Positions 55,167-64,000 of a stretch of 64,000 nucleotides of DNA are shown here, piece after piece (position 1 is the stretch's first letter; every line of letters begins with the position of its first letter). The DNA is from Vibrio sp. Isolate32. Lineage in GTDB: Bacteria; Pseudomonadota; Gammaproteobacteria; Enterobacterales; Vibrionaceae. The stretch lies in NCBI RefSeq assembly GCF_022397955.1, contig NZ_JAKEUQ010000006.1:33055-97054 (forward strand), read 5' to 3'. A program made the position numbers and the translations under genes. Below the pieces are notes generated by a model. That model saw only the letters and a program-made list of their open reading frames with translations, was not told the DNA's origin and searched no databases.

Positions 55167-55913
55167 CTAACCGATGATAGCGCGCACCGCTTCCAAATCT
55201 TCTGGAGTATCAACCCCCGCAGCGGGCGCTTCAACAGCAACATCTACGTGAATCTTCTCACCGTACCAAAGTACGCGAAGTTGCTCTAGGCACTCAATAC
55301 GCTCTAGGGTACTTGGTTCCCAGTTGATGTAGGTATTGATGAAACCCGCTCGGTAAGCGTAAATACCAACATGACGAAGCAACGGAGATTCTGCAGCAGT
55401 ACCGTTATTAGCGTAAGCGTCACGATCCCAAGGAATCGTTGCACGGCTAAAGTACAGCGCATAACCGTCTTTATCCGTTACTACTTTTACAGCATTGGGG
55501 TTAAACACCTCATCAACGTGCGAGATTTCTACCCCGAGTGTAGCCATCGGCGCAGTGCTGTTTGCTAGGTTATTCGCTACCTGATTAATAATCGCAGGTG
55601 GAATAAGTGGCTCATCCCCTTGTACGTTCACAATAATGTGGTCGTCAGGGATGTTCATCACTTCAATCACTTCAGCTAGGCGTTCAGTACCAGACTCGTG
55701 ATTCGGTGACGTCATACACACAGTTGCACCAAATGCTTTCGCAGCCTTTTCAACGCGAGCATCATCGGTTGCGATAATAACGTTATCAGCCCCCGCTTTC
55801 ATTGACTGTTCGTATACCCATTGAATCATCGGCTTGCCGCCAATGTCAGCCAAAGGCTTACCTGGCAAACGGCTCGATTGGTATCTTGCTGGTATAACTA
55901 CCGTGTAAGACAT
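55167..55913 (-). CDS. kdsB: CMP-KDO synthetase
   Basis: The 248-aa nucleotidyltransferase activates KDO for lipopolysaccharide core assembly. The nucleotide-binding motif [15 protein letters not shown] is at residues 6-20, and [11 protein letters not shown] holds metal-binding Asp near 98. The ATG overlaps the stop of the Trm112-like gene as TAATG, so it is coupled to it. Confidence 0.97.
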   Translation of the reverse strand: MSYTVVIPARYQSSRLPGKPLADIGGKPMIQWVYEQSMKAGADNVIIATDDARVEKAAKAFGATVCMTSPNHESGTERLAEVIEVMNIPDDHIIVNVQGDEPLIPPAIINQVANNLANSTAPMATLGVEISHVDEVFNPNAVKVVTDKDGYALYFSRATIPWDRDAYANNGTAAESPLLRHVGIYAYRAGFINTYINWEPSTLERIECLEQLRVLWYGEKIHVDVAVEAPAAGVDTPEDLEAVRAIIG

Positions 55914-56092
55914 TACTTGCCCTCGTCCATTGAAAGAGTACGAGCTTCAGGTTCAAGAAGAACAGGAATACCCTCTTTAATTGGGTAAGCTAGGCGATCG
56001 ATTTTACAAACAAGCTCTTGCTTATCCTTGTCAAAAGTTAGTTTACCTTTACATACAGGGCAAGCAACGATCTCAAGCAGACGGTGATCCAT
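55913..56092 (-). CDS. ycaR: Trm112-like protein YcaR
   Basis: The 59-aa frame reads [20 protein letters not shown] at its start and ends SMDEGK. CPVC near residues 11-14 and a later ELVC Cys form a partial zinc-knuckle; [13 protein letters not shown] is the family signature. It lies between lpxK (20-base overlap) and kdsB (one-base overlap), as in enteric bacteria. Its role is unknown; Trm112 homologues in other domains activate methyltransferases. Confidence 0.93.
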   Translation of the reverse strand: MDHRLLEIVACPVCKGKLTFDKDKQELVCKIDRLAYPIKEGIPVLLEPEARTLSMDEGK

Positions 56093-57080
56093 AGTATTCC
56101 ATAACCTCTTTTATTCTTTTTAAAATTTGCTGTTGCGCTTCTTCATCGAACTGCGCAGAAACTGGAAGATACCACCAGTTGTCTTGAGCATATTCTTCAC
56201 ATTTTACAGCGTCTTTTTCTGTCATAATCATATTCATACCTTTCTTTGCTAAGGCATGAAGTTCATCTTTATCAAAATCCTGATGATCGGCGAAGCCTTG
56301 TGTGTAAACCACATCACCATCAAGATCGTCTAATGTTTTGAAAAAGCGTGGCGGGTGTCCTATTCCAGCAAAAGCCACCAGCTTTGGTAATTCTGAAACT
56401 GGCTTTTTCTGACCAGTCTTTAGATTAACGGCTTCACTCGGTGCCAAAGACATTGAAAACTCTCGCCCTTGTGCCTTTCCGCCATTGTTAATCAAGAAAT
56501 CTACGTCAGCCAAACGCGATACAGGCTCTCGCAACGGGCCTAATGGAATCAGACTCTGGTTACCAAAACGCCTTACACCGTCGATAACTGAGACTTCAAT
56601 ATCACGCTCAAGCGCATAATGCTGCAGGCCGTCATCAGTAATGATGACATTCACGCCTTGATTCAATAAAGCCTTTACCGCATTCGCTCTTACTGGGTCA
56701 ACCGCTACTGGTGCACCCGTTCGCTTCCGAATCAAGCGGGGTTCATCACCCGAGTGTTCAGCGGGCGTGTTCTCGTCCAAAACCAGAGGGGAACTCGGTG
56801 CTTTTGCACCGTAGCCACGAGAGACCACACCAGGCCTAAAACCATTGGCTTGAAGCATCTCTACCAACCAAATCACAACGGGGGTTTTACCGTTGCCACC
56901 AGCGGTAATGTTACCAACAACAATTACAGGTAGAGGTGGTCGATAGGTTTCTTTCTTTCCAGATAGATAAGCATCACGACGCTGCCCACTGATCATTTTG
57001 AACAGCAGACTCAATGGCCACAATAGCGGCCAAAGCAGGTATTTTAACGGGTGATTGTTAAACCAAATCTTTTCGATCAC
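56073..57080 (-). CDS. lpxK: Tetraacyldisaccharide 4'-kinase
   Basis: The 335-aa membrane-associated kinase phosphorylates lipid A precursor to lipid IVA. It has an N-terminal membrane-binding helix (about 13-28), a Walker A-like [17 protein letters not shown] near 57-73, and [15 protein letters not shown] with catalytic Asp near 150. It lies 15 bases after msbA, the usual flippase-kinase pair. Confidence 0.96.
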   Translation of the reverse strand: MIEKIWFNNHPLKYLLWPLLWPLSLLFKMISGQRRDAYLSGKKETYRPPLPVIVVGNITAGGNGKTPVVIWLVEMLQANGFRPGVVSRGYGAKAPSSPLVLDENTPAEHSGDEPRLIRKRTGAPVAVDPVRANAVKALLNQGVNVIITDDGLQHYALERDIEVSVIDGVRRFGNQSLIPLGPLREPVSRLADVDFLINNGGKAQGREFSMSLAPSEAVNLKTGQKKPVSELPKLVAFAGIGHPPRFFKTLDDLDGDVVYTQGFADHQDFDKDELHALAKKGMNMIMTEKDAVKCEEYAQDNWWYLPVSAQFDEEAQQQILKRIKEVMEYYGSPSA

Positions 57081-57095
57081 AACAAAGACCCAATC

Positions 57096-58844
57096 CTATC
57101 CGCTGAACTGAATTCGATGCAGTTGAGCATAGGCGCCGTCCTGAGCAATTAGCTCTACGTGAGGGCCTCTTTCCACAATCTGACCATCATCAACCACCAA
57201 GATTTCATCAGCTTGTTCGATCGTCGACAATCGGTGAGCAATAACTAGTACCGTTTTGTCTTTTTGTAGCTCTTCTAGTGCAGATTGAATCGCTCTTTCT
57301 GACTCAGTATCCAGCGCAGACGTCGCCTCATCAAGAATCAGAACTGGCGCATCTCTCAATAGTGCTCGTGCGATAGCAATACGTTGTCTTTGACCGCCAG
57401 ACAAACTTGCACCGTTTTCACCGACTACAGTATCAATACCATTTTCCATGCCTTCAATGAATTCACTCGCATGGGCAAGCTTAGCGGCATGTTCGATCTG
57501 TTCTCGGGAGTACTTATCTTTCGCAGCATAAGCGATATTGTTCGCAACGGTGTCATTGAATAGGTGTACGTTTTGAGAAACCAGAGCAAAGTGCTCACGC
57601 AGGTTTTTCAGTTCGTAATCACGAATATCATGACCATCCAGTTCAATAGAACCAGAGTCTACGTCATAGAAACGAGTAAATAGGTTAGCAATAGTACTCT
57701 TACCTGAGCCCGAACGCCCAACAAGCGCAACCGTCTTACCTTTAGGTATATTAAAGCATACATTATCCAATGCAGGCTTCTCAGCGCCTTCGTAAGTAAA
57801 GGTCACGTCTTTTACCGCAACATCACCACCTACTGTTTCTGGCTTCAATGTACCTTTGTTCTGCTCAGTATCTAAGTCCATCAAGCCAAACAGTGTCGTA
57901 CTTGCAGCCATACCACGTTGGAATTCAGAGGTAACGTTGGTCAGTGACTTTAGAGGGCGCATCAGACCAAACATTGCGGAGAATACTACCGTAAACGTAC
58001 CCGGAGTTAACTCAGCTTTAATTGAATCGACACTAGCAAGAAAAAGAACAACCACAATAGCAACCGATGCGATCATCTGAATGATCGGGTTTGCTGCAGC
58101 TTGAGCAGTGATCAACTTCATGCTCTGTTGACGCATCTGGTTACTTACTTTATCAAAGCGATGTTTTTCTAAATCCTGACCGCCGTAAGTAAGCACCACT
58201 TTGTGCCCTTTCAGCATTTGTTCTGCTGAAGAAGCAACGTGACCCATGCTGGTTTGCATGTTCTTAGAAATCTTTCTGAATCGCTTCGATACTATGCTGA
58301 TTGCCCAAGCTACCAGTGGAGCAACCGCAAATAGAACCAAAGACAACTGCCAGCTGTTCCAGAACATCAAGGTTAGCAAGCCAATGATGCTCGCGCCTTC
58401 ACGAACAATACTTACCAGTGCTTTACTGGTTGCTGCAGAAACTTGCTCTGAATCGTAGGTGATTCGTGACAGCAGCGCACCCGTCTGCTCTTTATCAAAG
58501 AAAGAGACAGGCATGTGCATAAAGTGACTGAATATTTTACGGCGGATTTCCATCACCACATTGCCAGAAACCCAGCTCAAGCAATAGGTAGATACGAAAC
58601 CGCTGACGCCACGAATGAACATCATGGCAAAGATAATAAGAGGAAGTGTGCGTAGGAAATCAGATTCTGCACTACCAAAGCCTTCATCAAGTAGTGGCTT
58701 TAACAAAGAAATCATGTAGGTATCAGAGACGGCATTTATAATAAGCGCAATAACCGCAACACCAAGGCCAGCCTTATATAGTCGAATATAAGTCCAAAGT
58801 CGTTTAAATGTGACCCAGGTAGTTTCATCTTTTTGTGTTGACAT
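57096..58844 (-). CDS. msbA: Lipid A flippase MsbA (ABC transporter)
   Basis: From ATG 58844 ([17 protein letters not shown]) the product is 582 aa, the length I recall for V. cholerae MsbA; the frame extends to a GTG seven codons earlier. Six transmembrane helices (about 25-305) precede the nucleotide-binding domain. Walker A is GRSGSGKST near residue 375, the signature [15 protein letters not shown] near 478, and Walker [13 protein letters not shown] near 502. It flips core-lipid A across the inner membrane. Confidence 0.97.
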   Translation of the reverse strand: MSTQKDETTWVTFKRLWTYIRLYKAGLGVAVIALIINAVSDTYMISLLKPLLDEGFGSAESDFLRTLPLIIFAMMFIRGVSGFVSTYCLSWVSGNVVMEIRRKIFSHFMHMPVSFFDKEQTGALLSRITYDSEQVSAATSKALVSIVREGASIIGLLTLMFWNSWQLSLVLFAVAPLVAWAISIVSKRFRKISKNMQTSMGHVASSAEQMLKGHKVVLTYGGQDLEKHRFDKVSNQMRQQSMKLITAQAAANPIIQMIASVAIVVVLFLASVDSIKAELTPGTFTVVFSAMFGLMRPLKSLTNVTSEFQRGMAASTTLFGLMDLDTEQNKGTLKPETVGGDVAVKDVTFTYEGAEKPALDNVCFNIPKGKTVALVGRSGSGKSTIANLFTRFYDVDSGSIELDGHDIRDYELKNLREHFALVSQNVHLFNDTVANNIAYAAKDKYSREQIEHAAKLAHASEFIEGMENGIDTVVGENGASLSGGQRQRIAIARALLRDAPVLILDEATSALDTESERAIQSALEELQKDKTVLVIAHRLSTIEQADEILVVDDGQIVERGPHVELIAQDGAYAQLHRIQFSG

Positions 58845-58875
58845 AAAATCGCTTAATTTTCTCACAATAATCTAT

Positions 58876-61179
58876 CTATTCTACTCCCTTACGAAGCATC
58901 TGCCTATACCACTGCCGTCCTTGTTCCTCTCTAATCGTATGATAATGCCAACCTTCTTGGTCAATAGTGATGGTTATTTGTCCACTTCCACCCGTATCAA
59001 GCCAAGCACTTCCACTTTGTAGGTAACGTTGAATGACCGACTCACTTGGCATCCCCCATTGATTACCTTTTGCCAACGAAGCAATTGCTAACTTTGGTGA
59101 AACGGCTTCTATCAAAGGTGTAATAGATGAAGTGTCACTGCCATGATGAGGTACTAGCATGACATCGCTTTTTAGCCGTTCGCCTTCCCGAGCAAGTAAC
59201 CACTCACTGACAAGTTCAATATCACCCGTGAGCAACAACGAAAAGCCCGAACCTAGTTCAACAACCCTTATTACACAAGAGTGTGGGTTATACGCTCTAT
59301 TCACTATTTGTGGCGGCCATAACACCTCGAACTGCACGCTCTGCCATTCCCATACCTCACCTAGCGTGCATGCTTGCATGACTGAGCTCATTTGGTGATT
59401 CAAACTTTGGCTAGCTCTGATCCATTCAGGTTGATAACTCTCAAGCAGCGCAGAGTAACCACCAGCGTGATCAGAATCGAAATGGCTAATTATCACTCCT
59501 TGAATTTCATCAATACCTCTTTGAGATAAAGTAGGAACCAATAGTGACTCGACCATCGATCCTCCCGGCCACGCGTTGCCTAAATCGTACACCACCACGT
59601 GGTTGTTCTTTTCAAAGATGAGAGACAGGCCATGCCCTACGTCCAAGACATCAATAGTTAACTGGTCCTGTTTAACTTTGCCAAACTCCCACCACAACAG
59701 GAATACAGAAATGATGACAGCAGCTGCCCCATGTTTGAGGTATCGAGCAATAAAACCGAAGAATAAGATAAGAAAAACGAGCAACACGGTTACGTGATGA
59801 TCCACCTGAATCCAAAACTGTTCAGAAAAAGGCAAGCTAAACACCAATGGTTCAAGTGACAAATCAACCAGTTTCCATAACTGAGCAGAGAAACGAGCCA
59901 TTGAGGCGCTGCTCCCAAATAAAGACTCAGCCACTAAACTTAGAAACATCGACAAAAACAGCAAAGGTATCGTCACCATTGATACCCAAGGCATTAGCAG
60001 CAAATTGTAGCCGACCGAGATCAAGCTAACGCCTTTGAAAAACAACATCGAAAACGGAGCAATTAACAAGGTCAGCATGACCTGTATTTTGATGAGTTTA
60101 AGCACTCGTTCAATAAAGGTAGGCTGTGAAGAAGAGGGATTACTATTGAATGCAATGTAGAGAACCGCACCCAATGCACCAAAAGATAACCAGAAACTAC
60201 TGGATAACGCAGAAAAAGGCCAAATAACGAGAACGATACACAAGCTGATTAAAACATAGCGTGCCACGCTGATACTTTGTCCACGCCACAGAAAGTAACC
60301 CGCCACAATACACATCACTAGCGCTCTCAGGGTCGGCAGGGTAAACCCAGCAAACCAGCTATAGAAATAAGCGAAGCCTAAACCAAATAGTGTCGGAAAC
60401 CATAACAGCTGATGAGACAACAAACGCGCCAACTTCCCTACCTGATAACCGATACCAAATGCAATACCAATGTGAAGCCCTGAAATCGCCATCAAATGAA
60501 TCAAGCCGCTGCTTTTTAACAGCTCCCATCGCTGAGGAGGAATAAGCTCTCGGTAGCCGAAACTCAAAGCGACAATTAGGTCGTTATTTTTTAGCTGGCT
60601 AAGATTATCAAGACTGCGATCGAACCACCTCGCACGTAGATGGCTGCTAGAGTGGATTCTATATTTAGTATCCGTTCTATATTTCGCATTTGCCGTAACC
60701 CCAGTGCTAAACACGTACATTTCTAAATCAAAACCCGCTTCATTAAGCTTCCCAAAAACAGGCTTGAGACTTACCGACAAATATACTTCATCACCCAAAG
60801 TTAGCTTGAAAGGCGTAAACAATCGCAATTTTATCAATTGAGGAAAGATTAATTTTTCACCGTCAATTGATCTAACTACTACTACGCTTTCAAAACCATG
60901 GCTATTTTTACTAAAAAGACTAACTACTGAGGCATTTATGGTAGTATTCTGCCCTGATTGAAATAAGCGACTTGTTTGGATTTCAATCGCATTCCCTAGG
61001 CATACAACGAGTATCAACGCAGTAGCTAGACCTCTTGTAAGCCGGAAAACGCTATACTTTATTGATACAATAAGTAATAACAGCATCATTGGTGCCAAGA
61101 CCCAATGTGGCATCACAGGCCAGAAGCTGGCTGACACAACTGTCGCAGCAAATGAAATCAAGAACCAAGTGTTAAACAA
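58876..61179 (-). CDS. comEC: Competence DNA channel ComEC/Rec2
   Basis: The 767-aa polytopic protein forms the inner-membrane pore for DNA uptake. Start is TTG 61179 with GAGGAAG eight bases upstream. The order is N-terminal membrane region and DUF4131-type segment (about 1-190), Competence domain with SSGLIHLMAISGLHIGIAFG near 225, more membrane helices, and a C-terminal metallo-beta-lactamase domain (about 505-740). That last domain has DVGHGLSLIFE and the metal motif HFDSDHAGG near 560-570. It is complete, so natural competence is possible. It leads the msbA-lpxK-ycaR-kdsB run. Confidence 0.95.
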   Translation of the reverse strand: MFNTWFLISFAATVVSASFWPVMPHWVLAPMMLLLLIVSIKYSVFRLTRGLATALILVVCLGNAIEIQTSRLFQSGQNTTINASVVSLFSKNSHGFESVVVVRSIDGEKLIFPQLIKLRLFTPFKLTLGDEVYLSVSLKPVFGKLNEAGFDLEMYVFSTGVTANAKYRTDTKYRIHSSSHLRARWFDRSLDNLSQLKNNDLIVALSFGYRELIPPQRWELLKSSGLIHLMAISGLHIGIAFGIGYQVGKLARLLSHQLLWFPTLFGLGFAYFYSWFAGFTLPTLRALVMCIVAGYFLWRGQSISVARYVLISLCIVLVIWPFSALSSSFWLSFGALGAVLYIAFNSNPSSSQPTFIERVLKLIKIQVMLTLLIAPFSMLFFKGVSLISVGYNLLLMPWVSMVTIPLLFLSMFLSLVAESLFGSSASMARFSAQLWKLVDLSLEPLVFSLPFSEQFWIQVDHHVTVLLVFLILFFGFIARYLKHGAAAVIISVFLLWWEFGKVKQDQLTIDVLDVGHGLSLIFEKNNHVVVYDLGNAWPGGSMVESLLVPTLSQRGIDEIQGVIISHFDSDHAGGYSALLESYQPEWIRASQSLNHQMSSVMQACTLGEVWEWQSVQFEVLWPPQIVNRAYNPHSCVIRVVELGSGFSLLLTGDIELVSEWLLAREGERLKSDVMLVPHHGSDTSSITPLIEAVSPKLAIASLAKGNQWGMPSESVIQRYLQSGSAWLDTGGSGQITITIDQEGWHYHTIREEQGRQWYRQMLRKGVE

Positions 61180-61196
61180 GAGAGTAGCTTCCTCCT

Positions 61197-61706
61197 ATGC
61201 CAAGAAAGTTTATCAAACGATTTATGCCTGACCATGAGCTCATCAAGCGTCAGAAAGCATTAAAAGTTTTTGGCAATGTTTTGTACAACCCCAACTTATG
61301 GTGCCTTAATCGTCGCTCCGCGGCTGGCGCGTTCGCTGTTGGGTTATTCATGGCGTTTGTCCCTCTACCTAGCCAAATGATTATGTCTGCAGGCTTAGCC
61401 GTTGTATGCGGTGTTAACTTACCGCTGGCTGTCGCTCTCGTTTGGATCAGTAACCCCGTAACCATGCCAGTCTTGTTCTACTTTGCTTATAAAGTAGGTG
61501 CATTCGTTATGCATATTCCGCCGCAAGCCTTTCACTTCGAACTATCTTGGGACTTTATCTTGGAGCAAATGAGCACCATCGGACCTCCGTTCCTGCTGGG
61601 CTGTATGATTTGTGGTGTGATTTCAGCAATGATTGGTTATTTCGGTATTCGTGGCTTATGGCGCTACTCAGTAGTAAGAAGCTGGAAGAAACGACAAGCA
61701 AGATAG
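61197..61706 (+). CDS. DUF2062 membrane protein
   Basis: The 169-aa protein has three to four hydrophobic segments (about 42-65, 68-92, 94-108, 130-155). Family motifs include SAAGAFAVGLFMAFVPLPSQM and WISNPVTMPVLFYFAYKVG. The function is unknown. Its start lies only 17 bases from the comEC start on the other strand. The CCTCC before its ATG is the comEC Shine-Dalgarno read on the wrong strand; a plus-strand ribosome site is not obvious. Confidence 0.88.
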   Translation: MPRKFIKRFMPDHELIKRQKALKVFGNVLYNPNLWCLNRRSAAGAFAVGLFMAFVPLPSQMIMSAGLAVVCGVNLPLAVALVWISNPVTMPVLFYFAYKVGAFVMHIPPQAFHFELSWDFILEQMSTIGPPFLLGCMICGVISAMIGYFGIRGLWRYSVVRSWKKRQAR

Positions 61707-61825
61707 TGAATCTATACTGACGCGCTCTCCACTTTTAACGGGTAGCGATAAAAATCAGACAAGTTATAAGCCATTAGATGATAGGCATGTAATGAAAGTC
61801 TTAGATAATACAGTTTGAATTCAAT

Positions 61826-61855
61826 AAAAAAGGATCCCACCAGGGATCCTTTTTT
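61826..61855. terminator. Bidirectional terminator between the DUF2062 gene and lolE
   Basis: AAAAAAGGATCCC, loop ACCA, GGGATCCTTTTTT. Confidence 0.87.
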
Positions 61856-61879
61856 GTATCTGTCGAAACAGTAGATTTG

Positions 61880-63124
61880 TTATTTGGAGCTCAGCACAGA
61901 AGCTGGATTTAACTTCGCAGCTCGAGATGCTGGGTACCATGTCGCCAGCAAACTTAAAGCAATTGCAGTACCTGATACCACAACGACATCCATCATATTC
62001 AGTTGCGATGGCAAGAAGTCGACAAAGTAGATATCACCAGACAGGAACTGGTGATCGATCAACTTCTCAAGCCCTTTAATAAGAGTGGTCAGATTGAGTG
62101 CCACCAAAACACCTATCGTACTGCCAACTAAACTACCCAATACACCAGAGAACACGCCCTGCCAAACAAAGATACGTTTAACTAAACCGTCGGAAGCGCC
62201 CATGGTTCTTAAGATTGCGATCTCCGAAGCTCTATCTTTTACCGCCATCATCAATGTCGAGACAATGTTGAAACACGCCACACCGATCACCAGCACCATG
62301 ACTAAATACATAATGGTGCGAACCAATTGAATATCTCGATATAAGAAGCCGAACTTCTGTTGCCAACTACGCAGGTAAACATACACATCAAGCTGATTAC
62401 CGACCTCTCGGACAATCTCATTCGCGTTCAGTACATCGGTCACTTTCAAAGAGACACCCGTCACAGCCTCCCCTAAGTTCGCGTACACTTGAGCATCACC
62501 AATCGGAATGAGCGCTAAGCTATGGTCAATTTGTCCATTAAGCGTCAGTAAGCCGGCAACTTTTACTCGTACGCGCTTGGGCGCCTGAACCTTAACCGAA
62601 CCGTTGACTGTTGGGATCATTAAGGTCAAGTAATCACCGACTTGCGCACCAAGCACATTAGCCACACCAGAGCCTAAGATGATCTGCTGCTGTCCTGCTT
62701 TGAAATCGCTCCACACTTGCTTATCAATGAAGCTTGATAGACTCGATACCTGTGGTTCAAGCTGTGGGTCAACACCACGCACTTCAATCGCTTTAAGTTC
62801 TTTGCCCTTTTCAGCCAGCGCTGTGATTTTCACATAAGGTGCTGCTGCAACGACTTTGTCATTTTTGACCGACTGCTCTATCACATGTTCCCAGCGAGTT
62901 ACAGGTTCATTAACCCCTTCAAACTCACCATGGGGAATCACAGATAGAACGCGTGATTCTAGTTCACGCTCAAAACCATTCATCGCTGACAGACCGATAA
63001 TGATCACCGCTACACCAACCGCAATACCAATCGTAGAAGACAAAGAGATGAAAGACACCATCTTGTCTCGCTGTTTAGCACGGCTGAAGCGGCCGCCTAT
63101 CAATAGAGATAAAGAAGAAAACAC
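61880..63124 (-). CDS. lolE: Lipoprotein-releasing system membrane subunit LolE
   Basis: The 414-aa FtsX-type permease has four transmembrane segments: one near 25-47, then about 270-292, 318-342 and 378-400. A large periplasmic domain lies between the first two. It is placed after lolD in the order lolC-lolD-lolE, which supports LolE rather than LolC. With LolD it lifts lipoproteins from the inner membrane to LolA. Confidence 0.93.
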   Translation of the reverse strand: MFSSLSLLIGGRFSRAKQRDKMVSFISLSSTIGIAVGVAVIIIGLSAMNGFERELESRVLSVIPHGEFEGVNEPVTRWEHVIEQSVKNDKVVAAAPYVKITALAEKGKELKAIEVRGVDPQLEPQVSSLSSFIDKQVWSDFKAGQQQIILGSGVANVLGAQVGDYLTLMIPTVNGSVKVQAPKRVRVKVAGLLTLNGQIDHSLALIPIGDAQVYANLGEAVTGVSLKVTDVLNANEIVREVGNQLDVYVYLRSWQQKFGFLYRDIQLVRTIMYLVMVLVIGVACFNIVSTLMMAVKDRASEIAILRTMGASDGLVKRIFVWQGVFSGVLGSLVGSTIGVLVALNLTTLIKGLEKLIDHQFLSGDIYFVDFLPSQLNMMDVVVVSGTAIALSLLATWYPASRAAKLNPASVLSSK

Positions 63125-63817
63125 TTAGCGCTCCTCTTTTTCTACGTTAACCAACAAACCATCTTGCATGTGCAGTTGACGATCCATTTTGGCAGCGAGT
63201 TCTCCATCATGGGTCACGACTAAAAAGGCTGTATCGTATTCCCGGTTTAACTCTCGCATTAAGTCATAAATAGAAAGCGCTGTATTGTGGTCAAGGTTAC
63301 CCGTCGGCTCATCCGCTAATACAAGAGCTGGCTTGTTGACTAATGCACGGGCAATCGCCACACGCTGCCTTTCACCACCAGACAGCTCAGAAGGTCGGTG
63401 ATCAACACGATGGCTTAACCCCACTTTATCAAGTAGCAACTGCGCTTCTTGTTTCGCTTTCGCAGGCTTTTCACCGCCTATCAGCAGTGGCATAGCGACG
63501 TTTTCTAGTGCAGAAAAGTCGGATAGCAAGTGATGGAACTGATACACAAAACCAAGGTGTTGGTTGCGAAGCTTAGCCTGCTTATTCGAGCTCAGTGACG
63601 CTAAGTCTTGACCAAGAAAGCTCACGCTCCCCGCAGAAGCATCATCAAGCGCTCCTAATATGTGTAGGAGCGTACTCTTACCTGAACCAGAAGTACCAAT
63701 GATAGAAACCAGTTCACCTTTTTCGATCTCAAAGCTTACCCCTTTGAGGACTTCAGTATCCAACGAGCCTTCACGGTACGTTTTACAGATATCATTACAT
63801 TGAAGAAAATTACTCAT
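63125..63817 (-). CDS. lolD: Lipoprotein-releasing system ATPase LolD
   Basis: The 230-aa ABC ATPase has Walker [10 protein letters not shown] near residue 42, signature [15 protein letters not shown] near 144, and Walker [13 protein letters not shown] near 166. [24 protein letters not shown] is the LolD-specific Q-loop region. Its ATG overlaps the lolC end by eight bases, and its end abuts the lolE start. Confidence 0.97.
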   Translation of the reverse strand: MSNFLQCNDICKTYREGSLDTEVLKGVSFEIEKGELVSIIGTSGSGKSTLLHILGALDDASAGSVSFLGQDLASLSSNKQAKLRNQHLGFVYQFHHLLSDFSALENVAMPLLIGGEKPAKAKQEAQLLLDKVGLSHRVDHRPSELSGGERQRVAIARALVNKPALVLADEPTGNLDHNTALSIYDLMRELNREYDTAFLVVTHDGELAAKMDRQLHMQDGLLVNVEKEER

Positions 63818-64000
63818 AACGAAGGGCCTCAGCAGGTTTCACAGAAGATGCACGGTAAGAAGGGAAAATAGTAGCAATCAAGCTAAGTGCAATAGCAAGT
63901 ACCACAACAACGGCGATTTGAACTGGGTTAATCAAAATAGGTAACTGACCACCAAACGAAAATAGAGCAACACCCATCGCTTCTAAAATCGGGTTAAGGT
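63810..64000 (-). CDS. lolC: LolC, C-terminal part (cut by the window edge)
   Basis: The last 62 or so codons are visible, ending [11 protein letters not shown] with TAA at 63810-63812. They contain the final transmembrane helix ([20 protein letters not shown]) and the conserved PS.RA...PAEALRYE tail of LolC/E permeases. The first part lies beyond the right edge. Position before lolD identifies it as LolC. Confidence 0.92.
   Translation of the reverse strand, partial: LNPILEAMGVALFSFGGQLPILINPVQIAVVVVLAIALSLIATIFPSYRASSVKPAEALRYE

Noticed and set aside
61191..61196. CCTCC directly before the DUF2062 ATG as a regulatory site
   Set aside because: Read on the other strand it is the GAGGAAG-type ribosome site of comEC.

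Overview
The window is a stretch of gammaproteobacterial chromosome that looks like a Vibrio, probably a moderate-GC marine species close to the V. splendidus group. The basis is protein similarity recognised by eye: a VicH-type H-NS, BioB, HisG and MsbA of the exact lengths I recall for Vibrio, gene neighbourhoods familiar from V. cholerae, and a Vibrio-type IS5 element. No search could be run, so the species is inference. Nearly everything is core housekeeping sequence. I see no prophage, CRISPR array, integron, defence island, tRNA or rRNA.

Layout. 1-183 is the start of a focA-like formate channel gene reading off the left edge, with a long leader and an FNR-like site. 559-1842 is a lipoprotein of unknown function, and a decayed IS5-family element (1893-2771, CTAG target duplication) sits just upstream of its start. 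2983-4820 holds a TIGR02647 protein, a YeeZ-like epimerase and a YdcF-like protein; tdk, cysS, ppiB, lpxH, an EAL/HDOD regulator and ychJ follow. 10613-18086 is the complete his operon (hisGDCBHAF-IE) with a his leader peptide (five consecutive His codons) and attenuator. 18253-20130 is an NhaC-family transporter under a lysine riboswitch, hence probably a lysine transporter. hns (vicH), gsk, an unnamed 89-aa gene, mnmA-hflD and purB follow; gsk and purB each have a PurR-type palindrome upstream.

26558-36196: htpX, a 55-aa small gene, a LysR/MATE/small-membrane-protein cluster, then the biotin operon bioBFCD divergent from bioA across a BirA-type operator, and a YbiI-like zinc-finger protein. 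36432-47563: serS, rarA, lolA and ftsK on the minus strand, lrp divergent from ald, a methyltransferase and cysB. 47886-49551: a membrane-anchored helical protein of unknown function and miaE. 49638-54911: cmk, rpsA, ihfB, lapA, lapB and pyrF. 55167-61179: comEC, msbA, lpxK, a Trm112-like gene and kdsB packed together, so a DNA-uptake channel gene leads an envelope-lipid cluster. 61197-61706 is a DUF2062 membrane protein. 61880-64000 is lolE, lolD and the 3' end of lolC.

Themes: outer-membrane biogenesis (lpxH, lolA, lolCDE, msbA, lpxK, kdsB, lapAB), amino-acid and cofactor synthesis under classical RNA or repressor control (his attenuator, lysine riboswitch, BirA, PurR), and translation or tRNA modification (cysS, serS, mnmA, miaE, rpsA). 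No convincing undescribed multi-gene system was found. The most useful second-look items are the riboswitch-controlled transporter, the intercistronic hairpin between hisC and hisB, the decayed IS with a recognisable frameshift heptamer, the PurR-type site before gsk, and several uncharacterised genes.
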